64,000 nt of DNA from Quercus robur. Lineage: Eukaryota; Streptophyta; Magnoliopsida; Fagales; Fagaceae. The notes below the pieces were generated by a model. It saw only the letters and a list, made by a program, of their open reading frames with translations, was not told the DNA's origin and did no database searches. The stretch lies in the NCBI RefSeq assembly GCF_932294415.1, contig NC_065543.1:42120277-42184276 (forward strand). The letters are read 5' to 3'. Position numbers and translations under genes: made by a program. Shown here one piece after another: positions 47,419 through 59,075 of the stretch; the first letter of the stretch is position 1, and every line of letters begins with the position of its first letter.

Positions 47419-48051
47419 TGATAGAGAAGTGGAAAACAATCCATCTCCAGATTGTCCAAATGGATCGTCCAGAGCCTACAGCGCAGGTTGATCCAAGAGT
47501 TTATCCAGAAGAAAGAGAAACGTCCATGAATAATAGCACCACTCCATAAGTTTAAGTCTCCCATGGACGACAGGATCGTCCATGAGGTTCGTCCATGAGA
47601 AATCGTTAAATATCCTTGGACGACTAAACCACCCTACACCAGACGGACGAAAGCTCAACACTTAGACTTTCGACAACCCGCTACTATCTCAACAAACCCT
47701 TCCGAATAAGTTAACTTCCATTAGCAGTTACCGTTTTATATCCGTTGAGGTAGTTAACTCCGGAGTTGTTGGTTTCCACAAATCCTAGGGAGGTTATTGG
47801 ACAAATAACCGCCCCGGGCTCCCTATATAAGGGACCGGTCTGAACCCGACAAAGGTAAGATTTTCTCTCAGACAAATTTCCAAAACACTTGGAACTTCAT
47901 TCTCTACAAGTCTAACTTCTCCATCGGAGGGGGTTCGACCGGTCTTCTCCGGTCTCCTCTTTGATCGCGTTTTCTTCCTTGCAGGCCATCAACCGTTTGA
48001 ACAGCCCACCGAAGCCAGGCCATTCCACCTTACTGATTCGGAGCAATATCA
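47419..48051 (+). repeat. Right LTR of the second Tat element
   Basis: 633 bp, same length as the left copy with about five differences; followed by the GAAAA target duplication. Confidence 0.96.
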
Positions 48052-48056
48052 GAAAA

Positions 48057-48252
48057 TATTTAATTTTATCTCATATGTGTTTGGTTGGAAGGATGGAAAA
48101 GAAGAGAAACGGAAAACTCATTTGTTTGGTTAAAAAGAAAAATGAGATGATAGAAAATGAAGTTGTTATAGGTTTACAATTATGTCCTTATTAAATAAAA
48201 CAAAAAGTAACATATTTTTTTATTAAAAAATTTTGTATAGACACTTCAAAAA

Positions 48253-48292
<40 letters not shown>

Positions 48293-48820
48293 TAAGAGCA
48301 CAAGCTAAAAGATCCAAATTTAAAAAATAAATAAATAAAACAAATGAGAAGTAAAAAAAAAAAAAAGGACAAAAATCAAAGGAAAAAAAATAAAAGAAAG
48401 GCCAAAGAAGAAAAACTAAAATAGATGGGTAAGATCATGGTTTTTTTGTTCTTTTGTTCATTTATCTTTTCACCTCTAGTTATCTCTTCAATTTGAGGAG
48501 AAAACATTTTGGTGATCTAAAAAGAAAACACCTGACCCTATCAATCTTACATCCATTAATCCACCCAACCAAATACCCCAATAAATTCCTTCCTCTTCCC
48601 TTTTCTCTCCTATTTTTTCTATCCCCTATAAGTTTTCTTTTAAGAGGAAACTTAAAAGAATATAGATGAGAGAATACAAGAGTGGGCCTATATACATTAC
48701 AAGAAGTGACCCAAGCTACTAAAAGTTATAAACTACAAAATTATAAAGTCTTATTCATAACAAAAATTTCATCTCACATAACAAGATGCTCAATTTTTGA
48801 AGTGAATTTTCCAAAAGCTA
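48057..48820. other. Older sequence right of the second Tat element, no gene seen
   Basis: AT-rich; contains a TA microsatellite (about 48262-48284) and A runs. The TTCCTTCCTCTTCCC-type words near 48590 look like the inverse of the purine-rich left flank near 37650, hinting that the Tat element landed in an older inverted-repeat element. Confidence 0.35.
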
Positions 48821-49967
48821 AGGGCATGTTTGGTTCACTAGTTAGTCATATCTCAATTCTCATATCTAATTTTTATATCTCAAAACTCTAATTTATATCT
48901 CATATATTAATTCCCAAATTTTCTTTTAACTCACTCTCATTGTGTTTGGCTCAAAGCTTGGCTTTAGTTTTTAGCAATTTTTAACTCAAAATGGTGGATA
49001 TCACTAGTCTTATTGGTTCAGAACAGCTATAGTACTCTTGCCTTAAGAACCTGCAAACTCTTCTCTTTCCCACACTCCTCTTTCATTCCTCTCTTCCACA
49101 CTCCCAAGAATAAAAATGAAATAAGGGAAGAAGCTCAACCAATGCTTCTCCTCGCCACATCAGCCAAACCCATAGATCACAATATAGCAAACAAACCCAC
49201 AACCCACATGAATCAAAGAAGAGGAAGCCATTGAAACCCATAAAACCTCGTTGAGTATTCTGCCCCAAATCCAAAGATTGACGACCTTTCTCTCTCCCTA
49301 GACCAACAATCCTTTCTCTCTTCGTTGTAGTGTGGATTTCCTCAAGTGGGTTCTCTCTCTTTCTCTCTCTCTCAGTTTCTCTCGTCTAAGAGTTTGGTGG
49401 GTTTCTTACTTTTGGGTTTTGTGTGTTTTGAGGGAAGAAATTTCTGGATTTATGTGTGGATGAACATGGTTGTGGGTTTGTATTTCTGGGTTTGATCAGT
49501 ACACATGTATTTATGGGTTTGCAATTTGCTGTGATATGTAATATTTGGGTGAATTCAATAAGCAAAAAAGAGACAAGTACCATGAAAATGTGAGAGTGGT
49601 GAGAAGAAAGAAAGAAGAGAAAATAAGAAAGACAAGCATGAAGTGAAGAAGAAAGAGAGAGGCGTGAACTAAAGAAGAAAGAAGGTAAAAAACAAAGAGA
49701 AAAGAAAGAAAGAAAAAGAGCATTGTCTGTCATGTGAGTGTGATGAGGCATTCCAGTAGATCTCATTATTTTCATGTATTTACTAAAATGCCAATTAACT
49801 TATAACTTGAAATTTGAAAACACAAATTCTCATCACTCTAACTCAAAATATTGAGTTAGAGTGATGAGAATTGAGTGATGAGAATCAAACCAAACAAAAA
49901 TTGCATCAGTGGGGCCACGATTTCTGGGTGATGAGTGATGAAAACTGAGCAAACCAAACATAGCCTA
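48821..49967. mobile_element. hAT-like MITE, about 1.15 kb
   Basis: Left end AGGGCATGTTTGGTT; the inverse of the right end reads TAGGCTATGTTTGGTTT. It is flanked by the 8-bp near-repeats AAAAGCTA (48813-48820) and ACAAGCTA (49968-49975). GGGC.TGTTTGG ends with an 8-bp duplication fit hAT-type non-autonomous elements. The interior is CT/GA-rich with no real gene. Confidence 0.65.
49825..49872. repeat. Perfect 22-bp hairpin
   Basis: Arms at 49825-49846 and 49851-49872 are exact inverse copies around an AATA loop. It lies near the right end of the MITE at 48821-49967. Confidence 0.9.
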
Positions 49968-49975
49968 ACAAGCTA

Positions 49976-50514
49976 GTAAGATTCTCATTCCTCATGAGTC
50001 ATAAACAAGATTCTCAATTTCTTAAGAGGCAAATTCAAAAGGGTAGAGAGTAAAGCATTAGTATTGGGTGTGCTAAAACACCCAAAATTTTATTTAGCAC
50101 ACCAAAGAGCAAAATAACCCCATCATCTGGTGTGCCTTTTTTTTTTTCTTTTTTTTTTGCATTAGCAAATAACAGTAGCAATATTACTTTTTTTTTTCCT
50201 TTCAACTCTCTCTCTCTCTCTCTCCAACCAAAACCACTCTCCACTCTCCTCTCTCTGATTCTCTCACTCTTTTATTGTCTCTCTCCTCTTGCATGCTATC
50301 ACATGCAAATCTAGGTCACTAATGGTAGTGGTAGTGGTTTTGGTTCTAGTGGCAGCAAAGATGGTGGATCGACTTGGTTGTAGACGACTTTTAGCTTGTG
50401 ATTCTAGGTGGTAGTGGTGGTGGGTTATTTTGGGTGGTGGTGGTGGTGGGTTGTTGGAATTGTGATTTTTTAAATAGAAAAAATTATGATAGGAGTTATA
50501 TCAATAACTCCTCA
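49976..50514. other. Intergenic stretch, no gene seen
   Basis: Contains T-rich tracts, a CT microsatellite (about 50207-50223) and GGTGGTGGT-rich simple sequence near 50410-50450. Confidence 0.5.
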
Positions 50515-50523
50515 TATTTGAAA

Positions 50524-50913
50524 GGATAAAATTTAGCTACAAAATTGGTTGTAGTATAAGGCTATAACCTTACTCAATAAAATAAACATTACTACATATT
50601 TTGAAAATCTAACCGTTAAATTGCATGTTCTTTACACTCTTAATACACATTTAAATTTTATGTCAATTAGATATTATATACCATATGATCTATAAGATTG
50701 TATTTTATGCATAATTTTAAACCACAAAAACTTAAACAATTTATTGATGGCATAGCTATTGATCTTTAATTTTCTAAAATTTTTGCAAGAATGGAGGATA
50801 TAAGAAGAAGATGTAATCCTACAGTGAAATTCTCAAAATTCACCTCCAATAAAAAGATATTGAGTAATATTGTAGTTTTAGGCTACAACCAATTTTGCAA
50901 CTAAAATTTGTCC
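50524..50913. mobile_element. Mutator-like MITE
   Basis: 390 bp with inverted arms of about 65 bp (left GGATAAAATTTAGCTACAAA; inverse of right GGACAAATTTTAGTTGCAAA). The exact 9-bp direct repeat TATTTGAAA flanks it at 50515-50523 and 50914-50922. A 9-bp target duplication indicates a Mutator-type mobiliser. Confidence 0.85.
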
Positions 50914-50922
50914 TATTTGAAA

Positions 50923-51788
50923 AGATCAAAACATCGTTGTATTTAAACAACTTGTGACCCAAACTTAGCCCAAACATAATTCTATTTATAAAAATAAAAT
51001 TAGATTAAATTATACCCTTATAACACTTTGTTTTCTGACACAAAAATTTAACAAACACTTGGAATGAAATGAGGAAAAAATAAATAAATAAAGAATGAAG
51101 TAATCAAAAGAGTAATATAATTTAGAGTATTGTCTACTCTCTTTGATGATGTGAATTAGGGATTCCCCTCCGCCCCTTCTCCCTTATTGTAACTATCGAA
51201 TTATTAAAAAAAAATGATGATGTGATTTCACTAAATTGATTCACCAATTAGAGTGTTCAATGTGTGTAATTAGAGTGTTCAATAGATAATAGTGTGATAT
51301 CATTTGATTTTGAAAAATGAGAGTATCTAGAGTCCCCTATCTAATTACACATCTGCTATTGCAAGGAAGAATCCTATAAGGATGATTTTAAGAACTACCA
51401 AACCAACCCATTGAGACTGTGTGTGGTATCATTTGATTGATTTAATAAAATGTATAACTATAAAATGTTTTAGTATAATCTTTCAAAAATCACGAACTTA
51501 AAATGTAATTAGGCTGAATCATAGGAGTTAAATTATAATTTTAACAATGGGTAACCACCATCTACAATTTCACAATAATTAATAACTCTAGGATAAAGCT
51601 ATCAGAATTTTGATTGGTGGATATCATACAACTACAGATTACAGCCGCAGCATGACTCTGACTTTTCATCTCTCCGTCCACCATCCCACGTGGCAGTTAG
51701 CTTCACCAAGAGAATTCTCAATCACAGAGAGATCATCAGCTGAGAGCGCTGAGAACCTTTACTGAAACTCTGTATCACTCTGATCCCA
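50923..51788. other. Intergenic and promoter region of the DUF1118 gene
   Basis: AT-rich DNA, then a GC-richer leader (about 51640-51788) typical of a plant 5' UTR. The CCACGTGG-like word TCCCACGTGGCAG at about 51682-51694 contains a G-box core, which is common in light-regulated plant promoters, but its role here is inferred. Confidence 0.45.
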
Positions 51789-52682
51789 ATGGCGGTCACT
51801 TCACCATTTTCAGCTTCGGTTTATCTTCGAGGACACCAATCCAACTCACACCACTTCCTCTCCTCTAAATCTCCCTTTGCTCCAGTAGTTCCAGCCAGAA
51901 AATCATTCACAGTCCTTGCTATGGCACCCAAAAAGAAGGTACTACTTTGATAATTGATTCATGTATGTTGTAATTTTATAGTTCTGTGCTATTAGATTGA
52001 CACATATGCGACATTCCCTTCGCTTGGTTTGCTAAGAAAACATCATAAAGTAGAAGAAAACATTAATTGGGTCCTTCCTGTTCAACTCAAAGACTTGTTT
52101 GTATCCATCATTTTCTACCTGTTTCTTGACAACCAAACATATATAACACTTGGGTTCTTTTCTATTCTTGGCATCCAAACACAGAGTTATCTCAACTTAT
52201 GCATTGTAATGATAATAGTAGTCCAAAAATAATGACAGGTGAACAAGTACGATGATAATTGGAAGAAAGAGTGGTTTGGACAAGGGATATTCTACGAAGG
52301 GTCAGAGGTAGTGGAAGTGGACGTGTTCAAGAAGCTGGAGAAGCGAAAAGTGCTGAGCAACGTTGAGAAGGCTGGCTTGCTATCCAAGGCTGAGGAACTG
52401 GGATTTACTCTCTCATCCATAGAGAAGTTGGGTGTTTTCTCCAAGGCTGAGGAGCTTGGCTTGCTCAGCTTGCTAGAGAAGGTTGCGAGCTTCTCTCCCT
52501 CGGCTCTAGCCTCGGCGGCGCTGCCAACATTTGTGGCGGCGGTGGCGGCCATCGTGTTGATTCCGGATGACTCGGTGGGGCTGGTGGCGGTGCAGGCTGT
52601 GTTGGCCGGGGCTCTTGGGGTTGGGGCTACAGGCATGATTGTTGGGTCTGTTGTATTGGATAGCTTACAAGAAGCTGATTGA
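51789..52682 (+). CDS. RIQ2: Chloroplast thylakoid protein, DUF1118 family (RIQ-like)
   Basis: Exon 1 (51789-51938, 50 residues) and exon 2 (52239-52682) are joined by a GT/AG intron in phase 0, giving 197 residues, close to my memory of Arabidopsis RIQ2 (At1g74730, about 198). The first 45 residues are Ser-rich and poor in acids (MAVTSPFSASVYLRGHQ), a chloroplast transit peptide. Then come KKKVNKYDDNWKKEWFGQG, a block of repeated short helices (VLSNVEKAGLLSKAEELG, SIEKLGVFSKAEELG), and two hydrophobic segments (about residues 138-158 and 165-192) ending in LDSLQEAD, likely membrane-spanning. RIQ1/RIQ2 are grana thylakoid proteins that affect antenna organisation and non-photochemical quenching. 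Family membership is firm; the choice of RIQ2 over a paralogue rests on length and memory. Confidence 0.85.
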
Positions 52683-52799
52683 TTTTTTTTGGTTGGGGGC
52701 TTCTTTTTGTTTACTTGTTTGTATTTTAATTTTTAGAAGAGGGAAAATAATTTGGCATTAATCAATAAGAGAAATGTATAAATTATGATTTCCTTGTAT

Positions 52800-52920
52800 C
52801 TTCTAAGATTTGCTAACTTTGGGGACGCAGATATGCACTAGATTAGTGAATAAAAGATTAGATATATGTAAGTAATTATCTTCTAAGATCTGCTAACTTT
52901 GGGGACGCAGATATGCACTA
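52800..52920. repeat. Direct repeat of 41 bp in the 3' flank of the DUF1118 gene
   Basis: TTCTAAGAT.TGCTAACTTT and the following GGGGACGCAGATATGCACTA occur at 52800-52840 and 52880-52920, one mismatch, 80 bp apart. It is a local duplication, perhaps in the 3' UTR. Confidence 0.85.
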
Positions 52921-53182
52921 AAAATAAGTAATTATACCATGTTTTCTATATCTATATATAAAAAAGTGTCGCCTAAAGCAACCGTAAATTTGGTTTATTT
53001 AATTTGCACTATTTCCGCTTTCACTAGTTTGTTTTGTTTTGTTTTGTTTTAATTTTTTTTTTTTTAAGTAAAATGGCCTATTGAACACGCTTTTTATTTT
53101 TTATTAGTCACATATCCACGCGATAGGTGGGAATAAATATTTATATTTTAGTTATGGTATAATATATTGTAAGGACTCTATT

Positions 53183-53955
53183 TGTAACGATCCCAAACCG
53201 GTCTTGGGTTCACGCGTTAAAAGGCCCAAACAATAAAATTTGTAGAGCGTGGGTGTTCAAGAACTAGATTAACTTCTTTAAAAGTAAAAAGATTCAACCT
53301 CACGTTTATAGATGGATTAGAATCGATGTAATAATCTGTTTTTCTTTGAAACAAATATAGTTCTTTGGTTTTCAAGCTTTCTTCCTAAGTGTTCTTTGTG
53401 TTTTTTTTCTATGTTCCGATCCCTTTCTGCGTGCTTTTCTTTCATGTTATATACCGCCCTCTTCATTCCATCTTCACCACACACGTGTAGGTTGGGTTCA
53501 AGGGATCCCTTTCTGTCCCATCTAACACCTTCTAGAACTTCCTTCTAATAGCTGTAAGGCTGCTTCATCACTGTTCAGGCATCACTTCTACATTAATACG
53601 GCCAGAGAGTTGGTTGAGAGGCAATTAATGTGGAGGTAGCTATTGCCATAAATATTTGTTTACCTTCTCTCTCTTTTACCTTTGGTCCCTTATCCCACCT
53701 TTAGTGGTGACGTAACTCCGAAGTATGTTTGTAACAAGATGGCGTCCTGATCGTCCTCAGACTCATATCGCCGAGAAGGATTTTGTCCTCGAACGAATAC
53801 TAAACTCACCTTTCGTGATATTCACTCTTCCTTTCGTTTGGTTACCCCAACAACCTGATATGGGCCTCCTCGGACAGATTTGTGTCCTCAAATGGGCCAC
53901 AGGCCCAATTAACTTGACTTTAATAATTTCAGTGACTATTCGGCCCCCACATATA
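53183..53955. mobile_element. LTR remnant of the same family as 57381-61994
   Basis: Begins TGTAACGATCCCAAACC and shares AATTTGTAGA.CGTGGG and AAGAACTAGA-type words with the LTR at 57381. It ends near a CACATATATAATTTG word that matches the inside of that LTR end, so the 3' end is probably lost. No target duplication. No gene. Confidence 0.5.
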
Positions 53956-54063
53956 TAATTTGTTCTATAAATTTTGTGGAAAATAATCTATTCATCCAAA
54001 AACTTAAATAATTTCTAAAATTATTTTTCATTAATCTATCATGAAAAATATATCATTATTTTA

Positions 54064-55163
54064 TTATTTGGATTTAATTAATTGATATTATTCATTTTTT
54101 AGGCGGACCATATTTTGATAAACTTTGTTATCATGCGTTATATTTTCCTAATTTTTTTTCCTGTACAATTAAACTATTTGAGTTTCAAATATATTATTCA
54201 AAATTTTCATTCTCTTAAAAGGAGATTATTATATTTATAATTTTTCTTATCGTAGGTTTAGTTTTGAACTATTGATTGAGTTTTATTTACTAATATAGAT
54301 ACATGAGATTAGAACTATATATTTCTTAGACATTCATAAGAAACTATACCATATTATAAATTTAATATTTAAAATAATATGTAGGAAAAATGTTATACTT
54401 TATGTCTAAAATTGAACATTTTACCTATCAAAATGAAAGAAAATAATCTATATAAAAACATAAATAGAAAATGATTTAATTTTTTTTTTTTTGACTGCAT
54501 ACACTTTTATTTATTAAGATTTAATTGTCTTTAACTAGATTTTCATATTGCATTTTTGTTACTATGCTCCTGTTGAGCCTTCTCATCTGTCATATTATTG
54601 GCCACATCATTATTTGGATTTATTTCGATTGATATTATTCATTTTTTAGGCGGTTCATATTTTGATAAATTATGTTATCGTGCGTTATATTTTCCTATTT
54701 TTTTTTCCTATACAACTAAACTATTTGAGTTTCAAATATACTATTCAAAATTTTCATTCTCTTAAAAATGTTATTATTATATTTATAATTTTTCCTGTCG
54801 TAGGAGTAGTTTCGAACTATTGATTGAGTTTTGTTTACTAATATAGATACATGAGATTGGAATTGTATATTTCTTAAACATTCCTAATAGACTATACCAT
54901 ATTATAAATTTAATATATACAATAATATGTAGAAAAAAAGTAGACTTTATGTCTAAAATTGAACACTTCACCTATCGAAATGAAAGAAAATAATCTATAT
55001 AAAAACATAAATAGAACATGATTTATTATTATTATCTTTTTGACTACATACACTTTTATTTATTAAGATTTAATTGCCTTTAATTGGATCTTCATATCGC
55101 CTTTTTTTTACTATGCACCTGTTGAGCCTTCTCATCCGTCACATTATTGGCTACATCATTATT
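54064..55163. repeat. Tandem duplication, unit about 0.55 kb
   Basis: Two adjacent copies start with TTATTTGGATTTA at 54064 and 54610. They share long stretches such as TATTCATTTTTTAGGCGG, GCGTTATATTTTCC and GTTGAGCCTTCTCATC, at about 90% identity by eye. AT-rich, no reading frame. It is one of the larger local duplications in the window. Confidence 0.9.
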
Positions 55164-55329
55164 CTTTTTATTATTTATTTTTTACTTTTAATTTTTTGAA
55201 AATATTAAATATATAAATATATTGGCTTTACAAATTCATCTTAGGCAATTTTAACTTTACATCTTCATTTACTTTAATTTTGATGTTATAACTAAATAAT
55301 AAATCAATGAAAAATAAAAATAAAAATAT

Positions 55330-56121
55330 TGTCTATACATATTTGTGTGGACAAAGACTCAAACTCGTATAGTGGGCTTCGGGGCTTTACTTGGGACAAT
55401 TGGCAAGTCCAAGGAGAGGCAAATGGTTGTCTAAGGGATTCCTAGTTAAACTCACATAAGCAAGGAACATATGGAAGACGATCCAAGGAGGAATACCTCA
55501 TCAAATGTGATGAGTGTAGCTTGAACGTGCACTCTAGCAAATAGAGGGACCCTCCAATAGGCACTAGCAATAAGAGTGTGCCTCATAAACCCGTGGGGAA
55601 GAAGGAAACGCAAAATATCCAAGGAAAGATTGCTGCTACCGCATTAAATGCATTGCAGCTACTTTTCTGGCCGCATTTATGTGGAGAGGACCTGTGAATA
55701 GTGCTGCCTTGGCCACCACAACTCACAGAATGCTGAAGAGGGGTGTCCGATGGGACAAGCACTCAAGTAGAGATCTAGATGGTCAACAAGTGTAGAACCA
55801 AGATGGCTTCAAGAAGGCTATATAATATGAGGAGTCCCTATGAGGGGAGGACGGAGAGTAGAAAGAGAACATTATAGCGATCTAAACTGTTATATTGTCC
55901 AAACGGTGATTAATACATTATCATTTTGCCTCTTCGGACCGAAAGTCTATGAATATCAACGTGTTTTATTTGTGTTTAATCGTAGTTCAGTCTAATACTA
56001 ACCGTTGTCCAATTCGCTAGGATCTAGTTCTTCAACCTATTCTCTATAAATTCATTGTTTTGGGCTCGTTGGACCAAGACCCCATACCTCTTGGGTTTGG
56101 GCCCCAAATCGTGACCCTACA
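55330..56121. mobile_element. Probable solo LTR, 0.79 kb
   Basis: Begins TGTCTATACATA, ends GTGACCCTACA, and has a TATATAA box near 55831. The flanks read AATAT before and ATATT after, so a 4-bp (ATAT) duplication is certain and a 5-bp one only with a change. The content resembles plant LTR sequence. No gene. Confidence 0.6.
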
Positions 56122-56403
56122 ATATTCATCTTGGACGGTTTAATTTTAATAGTTGATAGACACATTCAAATACATAGCCAACATTGTATTTTGATATAAA
56201 TTCAAAATCTCACTTCCAAAATAACAAAGTATTATGTCCAAAAAAAAAAAAAAAAAATCAAACAAAAGTTAAAAGAGGGAGAGTGAAGACTTGTGACGGA
56301 AAACTTAAAAAATCAAACACAATACCAAATTGTATTAACCCAAAATAGTATTATATAAAAAAAATACAATGATTCATCAACCTAAAGTAAGGTTGCAAAA
56401 AAG

Positions 56404-56463
<60 letters not shown>

Positions 56464-57375
56464 TAATCACCTTTTTCGAAAGAGAAATAGAAAATAAAAT
56501 GAGAAAAAGAAGCATCAAAATAAGAACTATAGTCATAAGTCAAAAACCAAATTATCCAAGCCATGATATATAATAGAATAACATTATATTTATGTAAACT
56601 ATCTTTATATGCAATAGAATAATGTTTAACAATCATAGAAAAGAAAAAAAAAAGATAATAACTTAAAAACACAAAGACAAATTGCAACTCAAAGTAAAAT
56701 TCTAAAGAACACATACATACATCAACCTAAAATAGAGATACAAAAAATAAAAAATTCACACAAAAATAAAATATGAGAGAGAGAGAGAGAGTAATAACCT
56801 TTTTCATGTGAGAAAATATGTATAGAATGGGAGAGAGAGTGTCATACTTATAGTAATAAAATGGGGATAAGAAGAGTCAAAATAAAAGGAAAAGGAAGAG
56901 ATAGATGAAGAATGGCATTAAGATTGAGAGTAGTGGAGAAATGAAAAGGTAAAATGGAAGTTATGATTGAAAGTAGTGGAGAGAAATGAGAAATAGGTAG
57001 ATGATGTGGTGGCTGATGTGGCTCAATAGGAGCGTAGCAACAATAAATGATATGCTTTAACTTTTAGATATATATAGATTCTTTTATATTCATATGAGCT
57101 ACTCTAAAAAAATAAAATATTAACACAACAAATTGCCACAATATTTTCACAATTGTTGAGGTGTTAATTCCTTATAAACCAAAATAAAATAATAAATTAT
57201 CATACTGGAACCAACCATAACTAAAAATAAAGGTATTGTGAAAAACAAAAGTGTGACATCTATAAAATTTTTCACATCACTTTCATAACAAATCATAAGT
57301 GGTAGATTGTTATTGGTTCTAATTTAAACTTACCAATTATTTTTTTGCCAACCAATAACAATCTGTAACAACATA
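56122..57375. other. Intergenic, simple repeats, no gene seen
   Basis: Contains a TA run (56408-56437) passing into a GA run (56438-56463), another GA run near 56775-56791, and fragments of ACAATATTTTCACAA-type MITE sequence near 57140-57160. Confidence 0.5.
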
Positions 57376-57729
57376 CTACTTGTAAGAGCACGTTTTGGAT
57401 CCTTGGCCCAAGATATGATTGGATCCAAGCCCAATAAGCCCAATACAATGAATTTGTAGAAAGTGGGCTGGAGAACTAGGCTCTAATGAATGACTTAACA
57501 GTTAGAATGGATTTTAACAGATAATCAGACAGAAATGGACTAGATTTATCTAAGTAAATTTGTCCTCGGCACAATCCGAGGAGGTATATTCTAGTATATA
57601 TTGATTGAAAATGGTTACAGATATAGTTCAAGCTGCTACACTGTTTTCTCTTACAATTTTCCAATCCCCTCCTCTCAGGGTTTTCCCTCTAATTTATATC
57701 ATCTTCCTTTGAGCAGGTAAAATTTTCAG

Positions 57730-57774
<45 letters not shown>

Positions 57775-57778
<4 letters not shown>

Positions 57779-58060
57779 TTGGGCCCCCTTTAGTTTTTAG
57801 TTCAAGCCCCCCTCCCAAAAATCATGAACCCCCCCCAGCCCATCATCCGGCCAGTCCAGTAGCCCATGACCCAGGTAAATCTATTAAAATTTAAAAAAAA
57901 AAAACAAAACTCAGCTCTAAAAAAAAGGGCTTGGGCCCCCCTCCCAAAAATCATGAACCCCCCAGCCCATCATCCGGCCAGTCCAACAGCCCATGACCCA
58001 AGTAAATCTATATATAAAATAAAAAATAAAAAACAAAACAAAACAAAACTCAACTCTCAG
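57775..58060. repeat. Duplicated segment in the hAT 5' region
   Basis: The block GGGCTTGGGCCCCC ... CATCATCCGGCCAGTCCA ... CCCATGACCCA occurs twice (about 57774-57910 and 57928-58055), the second copy slightly shorter, separated by A-rich DNA. Confidence 0.8.
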
Positions 58061-59075
58061 TAGTCAGTAGTCCAACATCGAATGGAGAAAGCAAAAAAAA
58101 CCAAGGAAAAAAAAGAAAAAAAAGAAAGAAAAGAAAGAAAGAAAGGAAAGTAAGAGTGAGAGGTGAGACAGAGGATAGAGAGGCGGGACAGAGAGTGAGA
58201 GAGACCCACTCACCCACGCCGACGACGCCGCCGCCCATGCCCACACCGTGTCACCGTGAGTCCATTACGCCGTGACGCTTGCGAGCCCATCTTGATCTTG
58301 CTAGTTGCTACCTAGTACCCACGCCGGCGAGAGTGCGAGACCCACTTGCCGCCACCCACGCGAGACCCACTTGCCGTTGCCGCCGCCGCTGGTTGCTCGA
58401 TCTGCCCGGCCCAGCTTCATTGCTCCAGCCTTCATAATTCACAGGTATTTACTCTTATCTTTTCCTTCAAAACCTAATAAAATGTTTGTGACTTTGTGAT
58501 CTGAGAATCTGTGATTCATAGAAAGTAGAAACTGTGCTTGTGTTGTGCCTTGCAGACTTGTGTTGTGCCTTGTGAATTGACTGAGAATTTGACTCTGTGT
58601 TGTTGCTTGTGGTTTTTTTTTTTTTTTTTTTTTTTGGCTTTTTGGCTTTGTGACTCTGTCACTATGTGTTTGTGACTCTTTCTCTTGTTTATATAGATAA
58701 GAGAGATAGAGAGAGAGACAGAGAGTAGAGTTTGTAAAGATTAGTTTTTTCTTTGTTGATTGGTAGTTAGGCATAATAGGGACAAGTGGAGTTAGGCAAC
58801 GGGCAAGTGACAGAAAAAACAAAGGGTAAAGTTAAGAAAAGTTTTTGTTAGTAGTGCAGGGAATAAATTTATAGTGTCGGTAATGGGATTCATTAGGTTA
58901 GTGGGTCAGTGTCAAAAAGATGAGACAATCCAAAGACATAAATAAAGGCAAACCAAACACAAAGACATAAATAAAGGCAGATCAAACACAAAAAGAAAAA
59001 AACAAATCATATATTATAGAAAATTGTCACACAATTTTAAGAAAATAACGGTGATTCTTATTTTATTTGTAGATC

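Larger units (their letters stand above)
37695..48051 (+). mobile_element. Ty3/gypsy Tat-lineage retrotransposon, nearly whole and young
   Basis: A 10,357-bp element with two 633-bp LTRs (37695-38327 and 47419-48051), flanked by the direct repeat GAAAA at 37690-37694 and 48052-48056. The order is LTR, primer binding site, gag, protease, reverse transcriptase, RNase H, second RNase H, integrase, tandem repeats, antisense gene, polypurine tract, LTR. I count about five differences between the LTRs (about 0.8%); with usual plant rates of 0.7-1.3 x 10^-8 per site per year this gives roughly 0.3-0.6 million years. It looks close to whole, with about one visible break in pol, so treat it as a recent fossil. 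Confidence 0.96.

Noticed and set aside
58305-58499. GC-rich 64-residue frame before the hAT transposase
   Set aside because: Low-complexity Pro/Arg-rich leader with no similarity; probably part of the element's 5' region.
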